The notes under the pieces were generated by a model. The model saw only the letters and a program-made list of their open reading frames with translations, searched no databases and was not told the origin of the DNA. The position numbers and the translations under genes are program-made. DNA of 64,000 bases from an uncultured Muribaculaceae bacterium (GTDB lineage Bacteria > Bacteroidota > Bacteroidia > Bacteroidales > Muribaculaceae), in NCBI GenBank assembly GCA_934555895.1, contig CAKTFH010000002.1, positions 1 to 64,000 of the forward strand, given 5' to 3'. The stretch's first letter is position 1. The number at the start of each line of letters is the position of its first letter. Below, piece by piece: positions 19,368-27,505 of the stretch.

Positions 19368-20477
19368 TCAGCTCTGCTTTTTGTATGTGAGAGCGGCGAC
19401 AGTGCAGAGCAAGAGAGCCATACCGCCAAGGATAAGGTATTGCACGCCAAGCTCCATCACTGTGGCGCCCTTGAGATAGATGCCGCGCACTATCTCTATG
19501 AAGTAGCGCGGAGGCACGGCGTAGGTGATGGTCTGCGCCCATTGCGGCATTGAACTGATAGGTGTGAAAAGCCCGCTCATGAGCTGAAACACCATGATGA
19601 TGGCGAACATCACCAGAATGCTCTGAAGCATGGTGCTCGAACTGTTGGCGATAATCACTCCCAGACCCGACATGACGAGTGTGAAAAGTATTGCGGCCAG
19701 ATAGATGGCAGCTATATTCCCGGCCGGCACAAGTCCATACACAAGCCATCCTATGAGCATGGCGATGGTCACCACTATCATTCCGGCAAGCCAGTATGGT
19801 ATAAGTTTGGAGAGCACGAACGTGAAGCGGTCGACCGGCGTGACATTCATCGCTTCGATTGTGCCGTCCTCTTTCTCGCCCACAAGATTGAGGGCCGGAA
19901 GAAAACCACATATTATAATCAGAAGCATCGCCATCAGAGCCGGAATCATGAAATTGCGGAAATCGAGCGTCGGGTTGTAGACATACTGTGTGGTTACGCC
20001 CAACTCAGGCAAAACCACTCCCGACTGCTGCTGCCACTGCTTAAGTGTGGAACCTATCGAAGCCACCGTGTAAGCCGCGCCGAGCGACCCTTTTGTCGCG
20101 TTCACGCCATTGGCAGCGACATCTATTTTCGGGCTGCCGCCGGTGACGAGCCGCTGCTCGAAATCAGACGGAATGGTCACTATGGCATCTGCGCCCCCCT
20201 TTTCCACGAAAGCCATAGCTTCAGCGTATGTTCCCGGATATCGGGTTATCTCAAGATACGGCGAAGCCTCAATGTCGGCCATGATTCGCCCCGACAGCAT
20301 GCTGTGGTCGTTGTCGATCACGGCCACTTCCACATGCTTCACATCAAGATTGGCCACAAGCGGTATGACCAGCATGACCATGAGCGGCATAACAACAATA
20401 ACCTTCGGTATGAGCGGGCTCCTCCTCATGAGGGCGAATTCCTTTCGGAGCAGAGCACGAAGTATTTTCGATTTCAT
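19368..20477 (-). CDS. ABC-2 type transporter permease (second permease of efflux operon)
   Basis: Predicted inner-membrane permease of 369 residues. The start at 20477 (MKSKILRALLRKEFALMRRSP) is preferred over an upstream in-frame ATG at 20528 because it gives the standard N-terminus and avoids overlapping the preceding gene. One N-terminal transmembrane helix (about 23-43), a large extracytoplasmic loop and about five C-terminal helices are the YhhJ/YbhS/YbhR pattern. The C-terminal part contains G-x-I-E-A-M-N-V-T-P-V-D-R and P-P-R-Y-F-I-E-I-V-R-G-I-Y-L-K-G, typical of the family. It is the last gene of the TetR-led operon, 13 bases after the preceding permease gene. Confidence 0.93.
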   Translation of the reverse strand: MKSKILRALLRKEFALMRRSPLIPKVIVVMPLMVMLVIPLVANLDVKHVEVAVIDNDHSMLSGRIMADIEASPYLEITRYPGTYAEAMAFVEKGGADAIVTIPSDFEQRLVTGGSPKIDVAANGVNATKGSLGAAYTVASIGSTLKQWQQQSGVVLPELGVTTQYVYNPTLDFRNFMIPALMAMLLIIICGFLPALNLVGEKEDGTIEAMNVTPVDRFTFVLSKLIPYWLAGMIVVTIAMLIGWLVYGLVPAGNIAAIYLAAILFTLVMSGLGVIIANSSSTMLQSILVMFAIIMVFQLMSGLFTPISSMPQWAQTITYAVPPRYFIEIVRGIYLKGATVMELGVQYLILGGMALLLCTVAALTYKKQS

Positions 20478-20490
20478 GTCAAAAGCTTGT

Positions 20491-21549
20491 TTATTTGGTT
20501 GAGGCCTGAAATTTCCTGATGGCCACAAAGAGTATGAACGCTGTCATTCCGGCGAGTATGCCCACTTCGTCGAGAACGAGGCTGAAAGGTACCCCTTGAA
20601 TCATCAGCTTGCGCATGGCAGCTATATACCACCGCGCCGGCACGACGCATGACATCCACTGCAGCACCTCAGGCATATTGTCGATGGGAAATATCATGCC
20701 TGAAAGCATTATCACCGGAATCATGAACAGAATCGCCGACACTATCAGCGCCGCAAGCTGTGAGCTAACGATGGTGGATACCAACAAACCCACCGACAGC
20801 GCCATCACTATATAAATCAGCGTGACACTGACGATATTGAAAAGATTGCCGTAATACGGGAGGTCGAGAAACACATAGCTTATGGCGAGCATCAGCATCA
20901 GCAGCACACACGACACCACGAAATAAGGCACCAGTTTCCCGAACACCACCACTCCCGGCTTTACAGGCGACACCAGCAGGAGGTTCATGGTGCCGCTCTC
21001 CTTCTCGCTCACTATCGATACAGAGGTCATGATTGCGCAGATCAATATGAAAATCATGCCCAAGATGCCCGGCACGAAGTTATAGGAGCTTTTAAGCTGC
21101 GGATTGTAGAGTGTGCGCATCACAAACAGCGAACTCTGCAGGCCTTTGCTGCCGGATATTATCCCCTCCACATATGCCGAAGCCGACTTGGCGTTTACAG
21201 TGTTGGAGGCATCGGCCACGATGTGGGTCCTCAGCTGCCCGTTATCACGGCGCAGCACCGCCACCACATCGGCTTTGCCGCAGCGTAGTGTGCGGTCGAT
21301 ATCGCCATATGCCGTCATTCCCACAAAAGTAGTGTAGGGATTGACCGAAATGCGTTCTATGGCGTCGCGTGTGAGATCGTTGTGGTCCTCGGCCACCACA
21401 GCCACCTTCACATCGTTTACTTCTGTGGAAATGGCGAAACCGAAAAGCACCAGAAGCACCACAGGCATGAAGAGCACCACCAGCAGGGTGCGCCTGTCGC
21501 GCAATATGTGAAGCGCTTCTTTCTTGATAAGCGATTGCAAAATAGCCAT
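20491..21549 (-). CDS. ABC-2 type transporter permease (first permease of efflux operon)
   Basis: Predicted permease of 352 residues, homologous in layout to its downstream partner. It has an N-terminal helix (about 22-42; L-L-V-V-L-F-M-P-V-V-L-L-V-L-F-G-F-A), an extracytoplasmic domain, and about five C-terminal helices. E-S-G-T-M-N-L-L-L-V-S-P-V-K-P and P-A-R-W-Y-I-A-A-M-R-K-L-M-I-Q-G are the ABC-2 family signatures. Two different permeases probably form a heterodimer served by the two ATPases upstream, as in YbhFSR-type exporters. It begins 32 bases after the ATPase gene. Confidence 0.93.
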   Translation of the reverse strand: MAILQSLIKKEALHILRDRRTLLVVLFMPVVLLVLFGFAISTEVNDVKVAVVAEDHNDLTRDAIERISVNPYTTFVGMTAYGDIDRTLRCGKADVVAVLRRDNGQLRTHIVADASNTVNAKSASAYVEGIISGSKGLQSSLFVMRTLYNPQLKSSYNFVPGILGMIFILICAIMTSVSIVSEKESGTMNLLLVSPVKPGVVVFGKLVPYFVVSCVLLMLMLAISYVFLDLPYYGNLFNIVSVTLIYIVMALSVGLLVSTIVSSQLAALIVSAILFMIPVIMLSGMIFPIDNMPEVLQWMSCVVPARWYIAAMRKLMIQGVPFSLVLDEVGILAGMTAFILFVAIRKFQASTK

Positions 21550-21581
21550 AAATCTTAGTCTTAAAAGTGTGGGTGCGACAT

Positions 21582-22328
21582 TCAGTCACCTCTTCGTGCT
21601 CCCTGAGCTACGATGCGGAACACCTCGTCCATCGTTGCGGCATGATATTTTTCCTTTAGCCGCACCGGAGTGTCAAGCGCCTCTATACGTCCGTCGACCA
21701 TGATGGAGATGCGGTTGCAATATTCAGCCTCGTCAAGATAGTGAGTGGTGACAAACACCGTCATTCCTGCGGAAGCTTCCCGGTAGATAAGTTCCCAGAA
21801 GCGACGGCGCGTGAGAGGATCAACACCACCGGTTGGTTCGTCGAGAAACACCACCTCGGGGTTGTGGATAGTGGCCGTAACAAAGGCAAGTTTCTGCTTC
21901 CATCCGGTTGGAATCTCCTTCACGAGTGTATTCCTCAGAGATTCCATCTGCAGCATAGCGAACACGCTGTCGGATTTCAGCTTTATCTCTTCAGAGTTCA
22001 TGCCGTAGATTGTGGCGAAAAGGCGCAGGTTCTCCTCTACAGTCAGTTCTTCATACAACGAGAAATGCTGACTCATATATCCGATGTGACGCTTCACCTC
22101 CTCGGCCTGTGTGGCGATGTCGAAGCCGGCCACACGACCACTCCCCTCGGTGGGATAGCTCAATCCACACAGCATACGCATGGCAGTGGTCTTCCCCGCA
22201 CCATTGGCACCTAAAAAACCGAAAATCTCCCCTTTACGCACATCGAACGATATGTGGTCGACCGCCGTAAACGAGCCGAATCGTTTCGTGAGATTCCTGA
22301 TGCTTATGGTGATGTCGTTGTCAGTCAT
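21582..22328 (-). CDS. ABC transporter ATP-binding protein (second ATPase)
   Basis: ATPase of 248 residues. Walker A is G-A-N-G-A-G-K-T-T (about 40-48), the Q-loop lies in Y-M-S-Q-H-F-S-L-Y, Walker B is V-V-F-L-D-E-P-T-G-G-V-D-P, and the switch His is in T-T-H-Y-L-D-E-A-E. The ABC signature is degenerate: I-P-T-G-W-K-Q-K-L replaces L-S-G-G-x-x-Q. Similar L-P-x-G-(W/F)-(K/R)-Q signatures occur in YbhF-type exporters. The start overlaps the end of the first ATPase gene by 8 bases. Confidence 0.95.
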   Translation of the reverse strand: MTDNDITISIRNLTKRFGSFTAVDHISFDVRKGEIFGFLGANGAGKTTAMRMLCGLSYPTEGSGRVAGFDIATQAEEVKRHIGYMSQHFSLYEELTVEENLRLFATIYGMNSEEIKLKSDSVFAMLQMESLRNTLVKEIPTGWKQKLAFVTATIHNPEVVFLDEPTGGVDPLTRRRFWELIYREASAGMTVFVTTHYLDEAEYCNRISIMVDGRIEALDTPVRLKEKYHAATMDEVFRIVAQGARRGD

Positions 22329-23238
22329 TTCCCATGAGTTTTATGAAAAGGTCCTCGATATTTCCCTTGGCAGGATAGATTTTAGCATCGGCAATTCCCA
22401 TCTCGGCAAGCCGATGCATTGCTTCATCGGCATTGAAGAACGGTGTAGCCACCACATGGAGAGTGGCGCCGAATGTATAGCACTCCTTCACATCGGGCAG
22501 AGACCGGACAGCGGAGAGCAGACGGTACATATCCGAAGCCTCGGCGTTCCACAGATTCTCATCAAGTCCGGCCACGAGGCGTGAGGGTGTGTCGGTGCGC
22601 AATATGTGGCCTCCGCTTATCATGGCTATGCGCTCGCAGCGCGAAGCCTCGTCCATATAAGAGGTCGACACCATGATGGAGAAGCCCTGTTCGCGCAGTC
22701 CGTAGAGCATATCCCAGAATTCGCTTCGCGATACAGCGTCTACACCGGTGGTGGGCTCGTCGAGCAACAATAGCCGCGGACGGTGGATGAGGGCACAACT
22801 CAAGGCGAGCTTCTGCTTCATGCCGCCCGACAGGGCTCCGGCGCGGCGGTCGGGGAAACGCTCAAGCTGCCCGAAAACAGGAGCTATGAGTCTGTAGTTA
22901 TCCTTCACCCTCACTCCGAAAAGCGACGCGAAAAACTCCAGATTCTCCTTCACGCTGAGGTCGGGATACAGCGAGAATCTCTCGGGCATATAGCCGATGT
23001 TACGGCGGATCTGCCTATAATCCTTCACTGTGTCGTAGCCAAGCACGGAGGCATGACCGGAATCGGGAACCGCAAGTGTGGTAAGAATGCTGTAGAGCGT
23101 GCTCTTGCCTGCACCGTCGGGACCGATAAGGCCGAAGAGCTCTCCCTCGTCGACGCTCAGCGACACATTATCGAGAGCCCTGACGCGGCCATAACTCTTG
23201 CTGAGGCCTTCTGCTTCTATTATCTTGGTGCCGCTCAT
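22321..23238 (-). CDS. ABC transporter ATP-binding protein (first ATPase)
   Basis: ATPase of 305 residues with a canonical set of motifs: G-P-D-G-A-G-K-S-T Walker A, Y-M-P-E-R-F-S-L-Y Q-loop region, L-S-G-G-M-K-Q-K signature, L-L-L-L-D-E-P-T-T-G-V-D Walker B. A C-terminal extension (about residues 225-305) is typical of two-component exporters. The ATG at 23238 is preferred because it follows the upstream stop by one base (TGATATG); an alternative ATG at 23259 would overlap the HlyD gene by 20 bases. With the downstream ATPase it resembles YbhF split into two proteins. Confidence 0.95.
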   Translation of the reverse strand: MSGTKIIEAEGLSKSYGRVRALDNVSLSVDEGELFGLIGPDGAGKSTLYSILTTLAVPDSGHASVLGYDTVKDYRQIRRNIGYMPERFSLYPDLSVKENLEFFASLFGVRVKDNYRLIAPVFGQLERFPDRRAGALSGGMKQKLALSCALIHRPRLLLLDEPTTGVDAVSRSEFWDMLYGLREQGFSIMVSTSYMDEASRCERIAMISGGHILRTDTPSRLVAGLDENLWNAEASDMYRLLSAVRSLPDVKECYTFGATLHVVATPFFNADEAMHRLAEMGIADAKIYPAKGNIEDLFIKLMGND

Positions 23239-23239
23239 A

Positions 23240-24130
23240 TCACAGTCGCACTTCGCCATATTGCCCTAACTTGAGTCGCCCGTCGTTTTTCACCGCCACC
23301 TTTACGGCATACACGAGATTGGCGCGCGAGTCGGCGGTCTGGATAGATTTAGGCGTGAATTCACTCTCCTGGGCAATCCAGGTGATAACACCCGGATATT
23401 CAAAGATATTGTCGTCGCCGAAGTCGGCCAACACCGTCACTTTCTGTCCTAACTTCAAGTCGGCGAGCTGACTGACAGTGAAATAGCTTCTGAGATAAAT
23501 CTCTGAAAGATTGGCTATCTTCACGAGAGGTTTGCCGGGTACGGCATACTCTCCCGCCTCGGCATATTTCTCCAGAACGGTGCCACCGAGCGGAGCGCAC
23601 ACCGTGCTCTTCTCGATCTGTGTCCTAACCTGATCCTGCTGGAAGCCTATGGCTCTGGCGCTCTCAGAAATGGAAGTTTTGTTTTTGCCGAGACTTGACA
23701 GCAGCGCGTCGAGCTGCCCCTGAAGGGTGGCGAGAGCGGCTTCGGCATCATCGCGCTGCTTCTGTGTGGCTGCTCCGTCGGCGAAAAGATTTTCCACACG
23801 CCGGCATTCGTTGCGCTGATGGGCTATCTGCGCTTTGAGGGAAGCGGCCTGAGCTGCGATATCCGGCGAAACGCTTTCGGCCGACATCTGCTGGCTGCCG
23901 AGCTGCGAACTTTGGAAAAGCAGCAGTGTTGTGTCGATGCGGCATATCATCTCACCAAGTGCCACGCTGTCGCCCTCGGCAACCGGCATATCAAGGATTT
24001 TACCCTGTGTCTCGGCCGATACTGTTATTGTCGTGGCCTCGAAAATGCCGGTGGCATCATAATCGGGTTTCGAGTTGCATGATGCGAGTACGGCGAGAAT
24101 GGCTAAAGCCGATATGGATATATTTTTCAT
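23240..24130 (-). CDS. HlyD/YbhG-type periplasmic adaptor lipoprotein
   Basis: Membrane fusion protein of 296 residues linking the ABC pump to TolC. The start at 24130 (MKNISISALAILAVLASC) gives a lipoprotein signal with Cys18 as the lipidation site, so it is preferred over the ATG 18 bases upstream. A first lipoyl half (I-L-D-M-P-V-A-E-G-D-S-V-A-L-G), a coiled-coil hairpin (about 70-150), the second lipoyl half (V-L-E-K-Y-A-E-A-G-E-Y-A-V-P-G-K-P-L) and a beta-barrel domain follow in the standard order. Confidence 0.93.
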   Translation of the reverse strand: MKNISISALAILAVLASCNSKPDYDATGIFEATTITVSAETQGKILDMPVAEGDSVALGEMICRIDTTLLLFQSSQLGSQQMSAESVSPDIAAQAASLKAQIAHQRNECRRVENLFADGAATQKQRDDAEAALATLQGQLDALLSSLGKNKTSISESARAIGFQQDQVRTQIEKSTVCAPLGGTVLEKYAEAGEYAVPGKPLVKIANLSEIYLRSYFTVSQLADLKLGQKVTVLADFGDDNIFEYPGVITWIAQESEFTPKSIQTADSRANLVYAVKVAVKNDGRLKLGQYGEVRL

Positions 24131-24152
24131 AAAGTTAAAAGTGAACATCCTC

Positions 24153-25448
24153 TTATCTGTTTAAAGTGTTTTTAAGCTGATAGATAAGGCGCAGCAGCTC
24201 TATCTCGTGATAGGTAGCGGTAAGGTTCGCCTGATTTTCATCGGTTATTTTTGCAAGAAGCGCCGTTGAGTCAATCACTCCGTTGCGAAGCTGCGACTCC
24301 GCCGCCTGACGCACATTGGCCCGAAGTGCAGTGATACGACTATCGTCGGCCATGACCTTGCGCATCGACTCGATTTCGGCAAGCTGGCCTGCGGTGGTCA
24401 CATCGGTTTCAAAGAGAAATTTGTCGCGGTCGGCCTCAACCTCCTGATTCGATAGCGCGATGCGCGAGATATTGTTGCGGCGCGAATAAAACGATGATAT
24501 ATTCCATGATACCTTCACTCCGGCCATAACGTTGAACGACATGTCGCGTGTGCGCATGGCGGCGAAATAATCAAATCCGGGATAACCGTAATATGCCTGC
24601 GCGAAGAGGCCGATTTTAGGCATGAGCGATGCCTCAATAGCCGAACGGCGTGCGTTGTTGAAATCGGTGCGCGCATCAAGCAGATGTAGCTCGGGACGCT
24701 CGGAGGTCAGCTCACGGGGCATTTCCGCAGAGGGGCGCTGAAGCGTTCTGCCGGCAAGCGGCTCTCCGATAAACACCTCGAGCATCCTGTGGTACTGTCC
24801 TTCGCTCCCTTCGGCCGATTTCAGCTGACGCTCCACGGTAAGTTTCTGAGCCTCCAGCATGTCGACATCGCTCTGCATCGCCACTCCATGGCGCTGCATG
24901 GCTTTCATCTGCTCGAGATTGCTGTCGAGCAAGTGAAGGGTTGTGCGTGTTTGCTGCATCTGCTCGCCAATCAGCAACAAACCGAAATACAGATTCTCCA
25001 CCCTGCCGCTGATGGCATACATTTCCACATCAAGCGACGCCCGGCGTTCGGCATCGCGGGCGCGCACCGATTCGCGTTGCGACTTCGACACCCCTCCGTC
25101 CCATACGGTCTGGTTCAAGTCCACCCCGACCTTATACTGCACCTTGCCGAGGCCGGGGAGGTTCTGGCCAAGCTTGTCGAGAATTCCGCTAAGCGCATCG
25201 GGAAACTGCGGCACGACATTCTGCACGGTGCCTTGCGCATAGACCGAAGCCTGCGGCAGCCAGGTTTTGTTGATGTCGGAAAGCTCTATGTCCGATGTCC
25301 TCTCCACCAGATCATATTTTTTGATGACGGGATAATTCTCTTCGGCCTTTGCCAAACAATAATCGAGCGTTAGCTGTGCCTGCGACTGCAGAACACCCCC
25401 GCACAGCATCACGAGGCAGAAACAAAGTTTTCGCATACGGTATCTCAT
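24153..25448 (-). CDS. TolC family outer membrane efflux protein
   Basis: Outer membrane channel of 431 residues. It has a signal peptide (C-F-C-L-V-M-L-C-G-G-V-L-Q-S-Q-A) and the two-repeat OEP layout, opening with L-T-L-D-Y-C-L-A-K-A-E-E-N-Y-P. Long helices carry many Ala/Glu/Arg residues, and V-G-V-D-L-N-Q-T-V-W-D-G-G is the strand motif before the first helical hairpin. The start at 25448 overlaps the TetR stop by 4 bases (ATGA), showing translational coupling; a second ATG at 25436 is possible. It completes a tripartite exporter with the HlyD and ABC components. Confidence 0.93.
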   Translation of the reverse strand: MRYRMRKLCFCLVMLCGGVLQSQAQLTLDYCLAKAEENYPVIKKYDLVERTSDIELSDINKTWLPQASVYAQGTVQNVVPQFPDALSGILDKLGQNLPGLGKVQYKVGVDLNQTVWDGGVSKSQRESVRARDAERRASLDVEMYAISGRVENLYFGLLLIGEQMQQTRTTLHLLDSNLEQMKAMQRHGVAMQSDVDMLEAQKLTVERQLKSAEGSEGQYHRMLEVFIGEPLAGRTLQRPSAEMPRELTSERPELHLLDARTDFNNARRSAIEASLMPKIGLFAQAYYGYPGFDYFAAMRTRDMSFNVMAGVKVSWNISSFYSRRNNISRIALSNQEVEADRDKFLFETDVTTAGQLAEIESMRKVMADDSRITALRANVRQAAESQLRNGVIDSTALLAKITDENQANLTATYHEIELLRLIYQLKNTLNR

Positions 25449-26071
25449 GGCTTTAGTTTGTTTAAGATAGTCTTGATATTTTCTTCAAGCCTCCGGTGCA
25501 AAAAATCCTCCTGCGGCTCATATATATCCGCAAAGACACGCTCAATCAGCGGTTTGGCGATAAACAGCGCGACATTAAGCGAAAGAATGTCGAGAATAAG
25601 CATCTGTGCGTCCACGTGCTTGCATTCTCCCCTCCCGGCCGCTTCGTCTATGGCTTTCTGCAACGACCTTTTTATCTCATGAGCCGCATCTTTATTGAAC
25701 AGGATATGCTCCAGCACCTTGCTGTCGCCGCGGCGCAATTCGCTGATCAGAAACAGCGGCAGATCGGGATTCTTTTCGATGAAAGCGAAATGGCGCCGCA
25801 TGCTCTGCTCTACACGCTCAAGCAATGGCATCTCCTCGTTTTCAATAAAACCGAACATCACGCCACGCATCCCCGACGACTTGCTTTCGATTATACGATT
25901 GAAAAGCTTCTCTTTCGTGCGGAAATAATAGTGAAGCATCGCGTGGGTGACGCCGGCTTTTTCGGCGATGGCCGTTGTTCGCGCCCCCTCGAATCCCTTA
26001 TTCAGAAACTCCTGCTCCGCCGCCTCCAGTATAAGCTGCTCGGTATCCTGATGTTTATCAGTTGCATCCAT
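25445..26071 (-). CDS. TetR family transcriptional regulator of the efflux operon
   Basis: Repressor-like protein of 208 residues. The N-terminal helix-turn-helix is clear: I-L-E-A-A-E-Q-E-F-L-N-K-G-F-E-G-A-R-T-T-A-I-A, then A-G-V-T-H-A-M-L-H-Y-Y-F-R-T-K-E-K-L-F (about residues 14-56). The C-terminal ligand-binding part is diverged. The ATG at 26071 is preferred over a GTG at 26080 because AGGAG lies 8 bases upstream. As first gene of the seven-gene operon, with a 14-bp palindrome just downstream of its promoter, it is probably an autorepressor relieved by a pump substrate. Confidence 0.93.
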   Translation of the reverse strand: MDATDKHQDTEQLILEAAEQEFLNKGFEGARTTAIAEKAGVTHAMLHYYFRTKEKLFNRIIESKSSGMRGVMFGFIENEEMPLLERVEQSMRRHFAFIEKNPDLPLFLISELRRGDSKVLEHILFNKDAAHEIKRSLQKAIDEAAGRGECKHVDAQMLILDILSLNVALFIAKPLIERVFADIYEPQEDFLHRRLEENIKTILNKLKP

Positions 26072-26100
26072 ATCTAACACTCCTGTTTCACATTACGGTT

Positions 26101-26114
26101 TAACAATTTTGTTA
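26101..26114. promoter_or_regulatory. Candidate TetR operator
   Basis: TAACAATTTTGTTA is a perfect palindrome (TAACAA-TT-TTGTTA). It lies between the -7 element (26118-26125) and the TetR start (26071), overlapping the expected transcription start. This is where an autorepressor would bind. Confidence 0.6.
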
Positions 26115-26117
26115 GCG

Positions 26118-26148
26118 CAAATTTACTATATATTCTCATAAATCCAAA
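26118..26148 (-). promoter_or_regulatory. Promoter of the efflux operon
   Basis: Read on the minus strand, TTTG (26148-26145), a 19-base spacer and TAAATTTG (26125-26118) match the -33/-7 consensus. The leader is about 40 bases. Confidence 0.75.
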
Positions 26149-26217
26149 ACATCCCCTCAAAATTTCAAAAAAAAATTCTTTGCCACTTTAGTGATAGCAC
26201 AAACCACGTGACATAAT

Positions 26218-26253
26218 AAAAAAATCGCCTGTAAGTCATGACTTACAGGCGAT
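26218..26253 (-). terminator. Terminator of tRNA-Pro, perfect 30-bp palindrome
   Basis: Half site ATCGCCTGTAAGTCA (26224-26238) is followed immediately by its exact reverse complement (26239-26253). On the minus strand it is followed by a T run (A run 26218-26223 on the plus strand). Confidence 0.9.
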
Positions 26254-26261
26254 TAAATTTG

Positions 26262-26335
26262 TCGGGGTGACAGGATTCGAACCTGCGACCACCTGGTCCC
26301 AAACCAGGTGCGCTACCGGACTGCGCTACGCCCCG
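26262..26335 (-). tRNA. tRNA-Pro (anticodon TGG)
   Basis: On the minus strand the sequence opens CGGGGCGTAGCGCAG and folds as a 74-nt tRNA with discriminator A; CCA is not encoded. The anticodon loop TTTGGGA is flanked by the 5-bp stem CCTGG/CCAGG, giving anticodon TGG. The T loop is TTCGAAT. The acceptor stem has one C-A mismatch (position 6), tolerated in such tRNAs. It has its own promoter and terminator. Confidence 0.95.
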
Positions 26336-26404
26336 AATTGCTCTTGACTTAATGCAGACTACCTGCCAGATGGGCCTAAAACCATTATTCCCTCAAAAGC
26401 GATG

Positions 26405-26436
26405 CAAAGTTACACATTTATTCCGACTTCTGCAAA
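26405..26436 (-). promoter_or_regulatory. Promoter of tRNA-Pro
   Basis: On the minus strand, TTTG (26436-26433), a 20-base spacer and TAACTTTG (26412-26405) form a full consensus promoter about 70 bases before the tRNA. Confidence 0.8.
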
Positions 26437-26504
26437 CCATTTTCACCTCTGTCGCCCACCGAAAGAGAATATTGGCAGCATCTATTTTGAAAAACAAAAG
26501 CTTA

Positions 26505-26546
26505 TTAAAGAAAACAAGCAGACGCCGGATTTCGTTGATGAAATCC
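26505..26546 (-). terminator. Terminator of the rpmB-rpmG-DUF4295 operon
   Basis: On the minus strand, AGCAGACACTGGATTTC (26546-26530) pairs with GAAATCCGGCGTCTGCT (26533-26517 side) with one mismatch and one wobble. A T-rich tract follows. It is 58 bases past the DUF4295 stop. The rest of 26336-26604 holds only the tRNA promoter. Confidence 0.85.
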
Positions 26547-26604
26547 AGTGTCTGCTTACTGTATCATGTGGCGCGTCAGGCGCGGGAAATTCGTCTCTTT
26601 CTAC

Positions 26605-26754
26605 TTATTTGAGGAGGTCTTTCACCGCATCATTGGGCACCATCTGCTCCTGAAATGTATATGCACCGGTTTTAGGCGACTTGACCATTTTGATAACTTT
26701 TGAGTAGGTGCGGCCTTCGCCTTTCTGAAGAGATGCAACGGTTTTCTTTGCCAT
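26605..26754 (-). CDS. Small DUF4295 protein
   Basis: This 49-residue basic protein starts M-A-K-K-T-V-A-S-L-Q-K-G-E-G-R-T-Y and ends M-V-P-N-D-A-V-K-D-L-L-K. It matches the DUF4295 family that follows rpmG in Bacteroidales. Its function is unknown; size, charge and place beside L28 and L33 suggest a ribosome-associated role (inference). It begins 28 bases after the rpmG stop. Confidence 0.9.
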   Translation of the reverse strand: MAKKTVASLQKGEGRTYSKVIKMVKSPKTGAYTFQEQMVPNDAVKDLLK

Positions 26755-26782
26755 ATCTAATCGAGAAAATTATGCGGGTTTC

Positions 26783-26971
26783 TTATTTGATTTCTTTATG
26801 AACTGTAACTCTTTTGAGGATGGGGTTGTATTTCTTCAACTCCAGACGCTCGGTGGTGTTCTTACGGTTCTTGGTGGTGATGTAACGGGAGGTGCCGGGC
26901 ATGCCGCTGGCTTTGTGTTCGGTGCACTCGAGAATCACCTGCACGCGATTGCCTTTTGCTTTCTTTGCCAT
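26783..26971 (-). CDS. rpmG: 50S ribosomal protein L33
   Basis: The 62-residue protein begins [19 protein letters not shown] and contains [13 protein letters not shown]. That pattern is L33 of the large subunit. Only one of the usual zinc cysteines remains (C16), so it is a C-minus (zinc-independent) form. It starts 5 bases after rpmB ends, so the two are co-transcribed. Confidence 0.97.
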   Translation of the reverse strand: MAKKAKGNRVQVILECTEHKASGMPGTSRYITTKNRKNTTERLELKKYNPILKRVTVHKEIK

Positions 26972-26976
26972 TTTTC

Positions 26977-27234
26977 TTAGAAGTCTAATTGTTTGATTTC
27001 AGTGAGATAACCTTTCGCTGCGGCCTGCTTGATAGCGGCGTCGAGGCCCATCTTGTTAATGGTACGGAGACCGGCGTTGCTGAGGGTAAGGAGCACCCAT
27101 GTGTCCTGCTCTACCCAATAGAATTTGCGGTTGAACAAATTCACGTTGAAGCGGCGCTTTGTGTGGCGCTTTGAGTGCGATACGTTATTTCCTGTAATCG
27201 CTTTTTTGCCTGTGATCTGACAAATCTTTGACAT
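26977..27234 (-). CDS. rpmB: 50S ribosomal protein L28
   Basis: The 85-residue protein begins [21 protein letters not shown] and continues with K-R-R-F-N-V-N-L, the L28 hallmark. It is the first gene of the rpmB-rpmG-DUF4295 operon. A promoter-like sequence lies about 130 bases upstream, giving a leader in which I see no known regulatory element. Confidence 0.97.
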   Translation of the reverse strand: MSKICQITGKKAITGNNVSHSKRHTKRRFNVNLFNRKFYWVEQDTWVLLTLSNAGLRTINKMGLDAAIKQAAAKGYLTEIKQLDF

Positions 27235-27364
27235 GGCTGTTGATGTATTTCTTGATTCTTTTTATTGATACTCAGCACGATTTGTTGGCCGCCATTCATT
27301 TCTCATATCGCTTCGGGCTGCATCACGGCTCGAGGCTTTTACAGAGGTGCCACAAATCAGAGTG

Positions 27365-27395
27365 CAAAGTAAGTGATTTTTTGCGACTTGACAAA
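27365..27395 (-). promoter_or_regulatory. Probable promoter of rpmB
   Basis: On the minus strand, TTTG (27395-27392), a 19-base spacer and TTACTTTG (27372-27365) are close to consensus; the second base of the -7 element is T instead of A. The same TTACTTTG string occurs at 38887-38894, upstream of lpxD. On the plus strand, 27467-27474 (TAATTTCG) is a weak -7 for nadE. Confidence 0.5.
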
Positions 27396-27505
27396 ATTTT
27401 TCATATCCAATTTTTGCCTCAGCGTTTTTTTACCCGCTTTTATGGACTGCGATGCGTCATTTTTTGTAATTTCGCGATGACTGCATCAAAAGCGTGTAAA
27501 TTGAT

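Noticed and set aside
19258..19911. 217-codon frame overlapping the second ABC permease on the same strand
   Set aside because: It is a shifted frame within a well-supported permease gene and has no membrane or motif pattern.
26352..26653. Two small plus-strand open frames between tRNA-Pro and the DUF4295 gene
   Set aside because: They overlap the tRNA promoter, the terminator hairpin and the DUF4295 gene, and their translations show no recognisable features.
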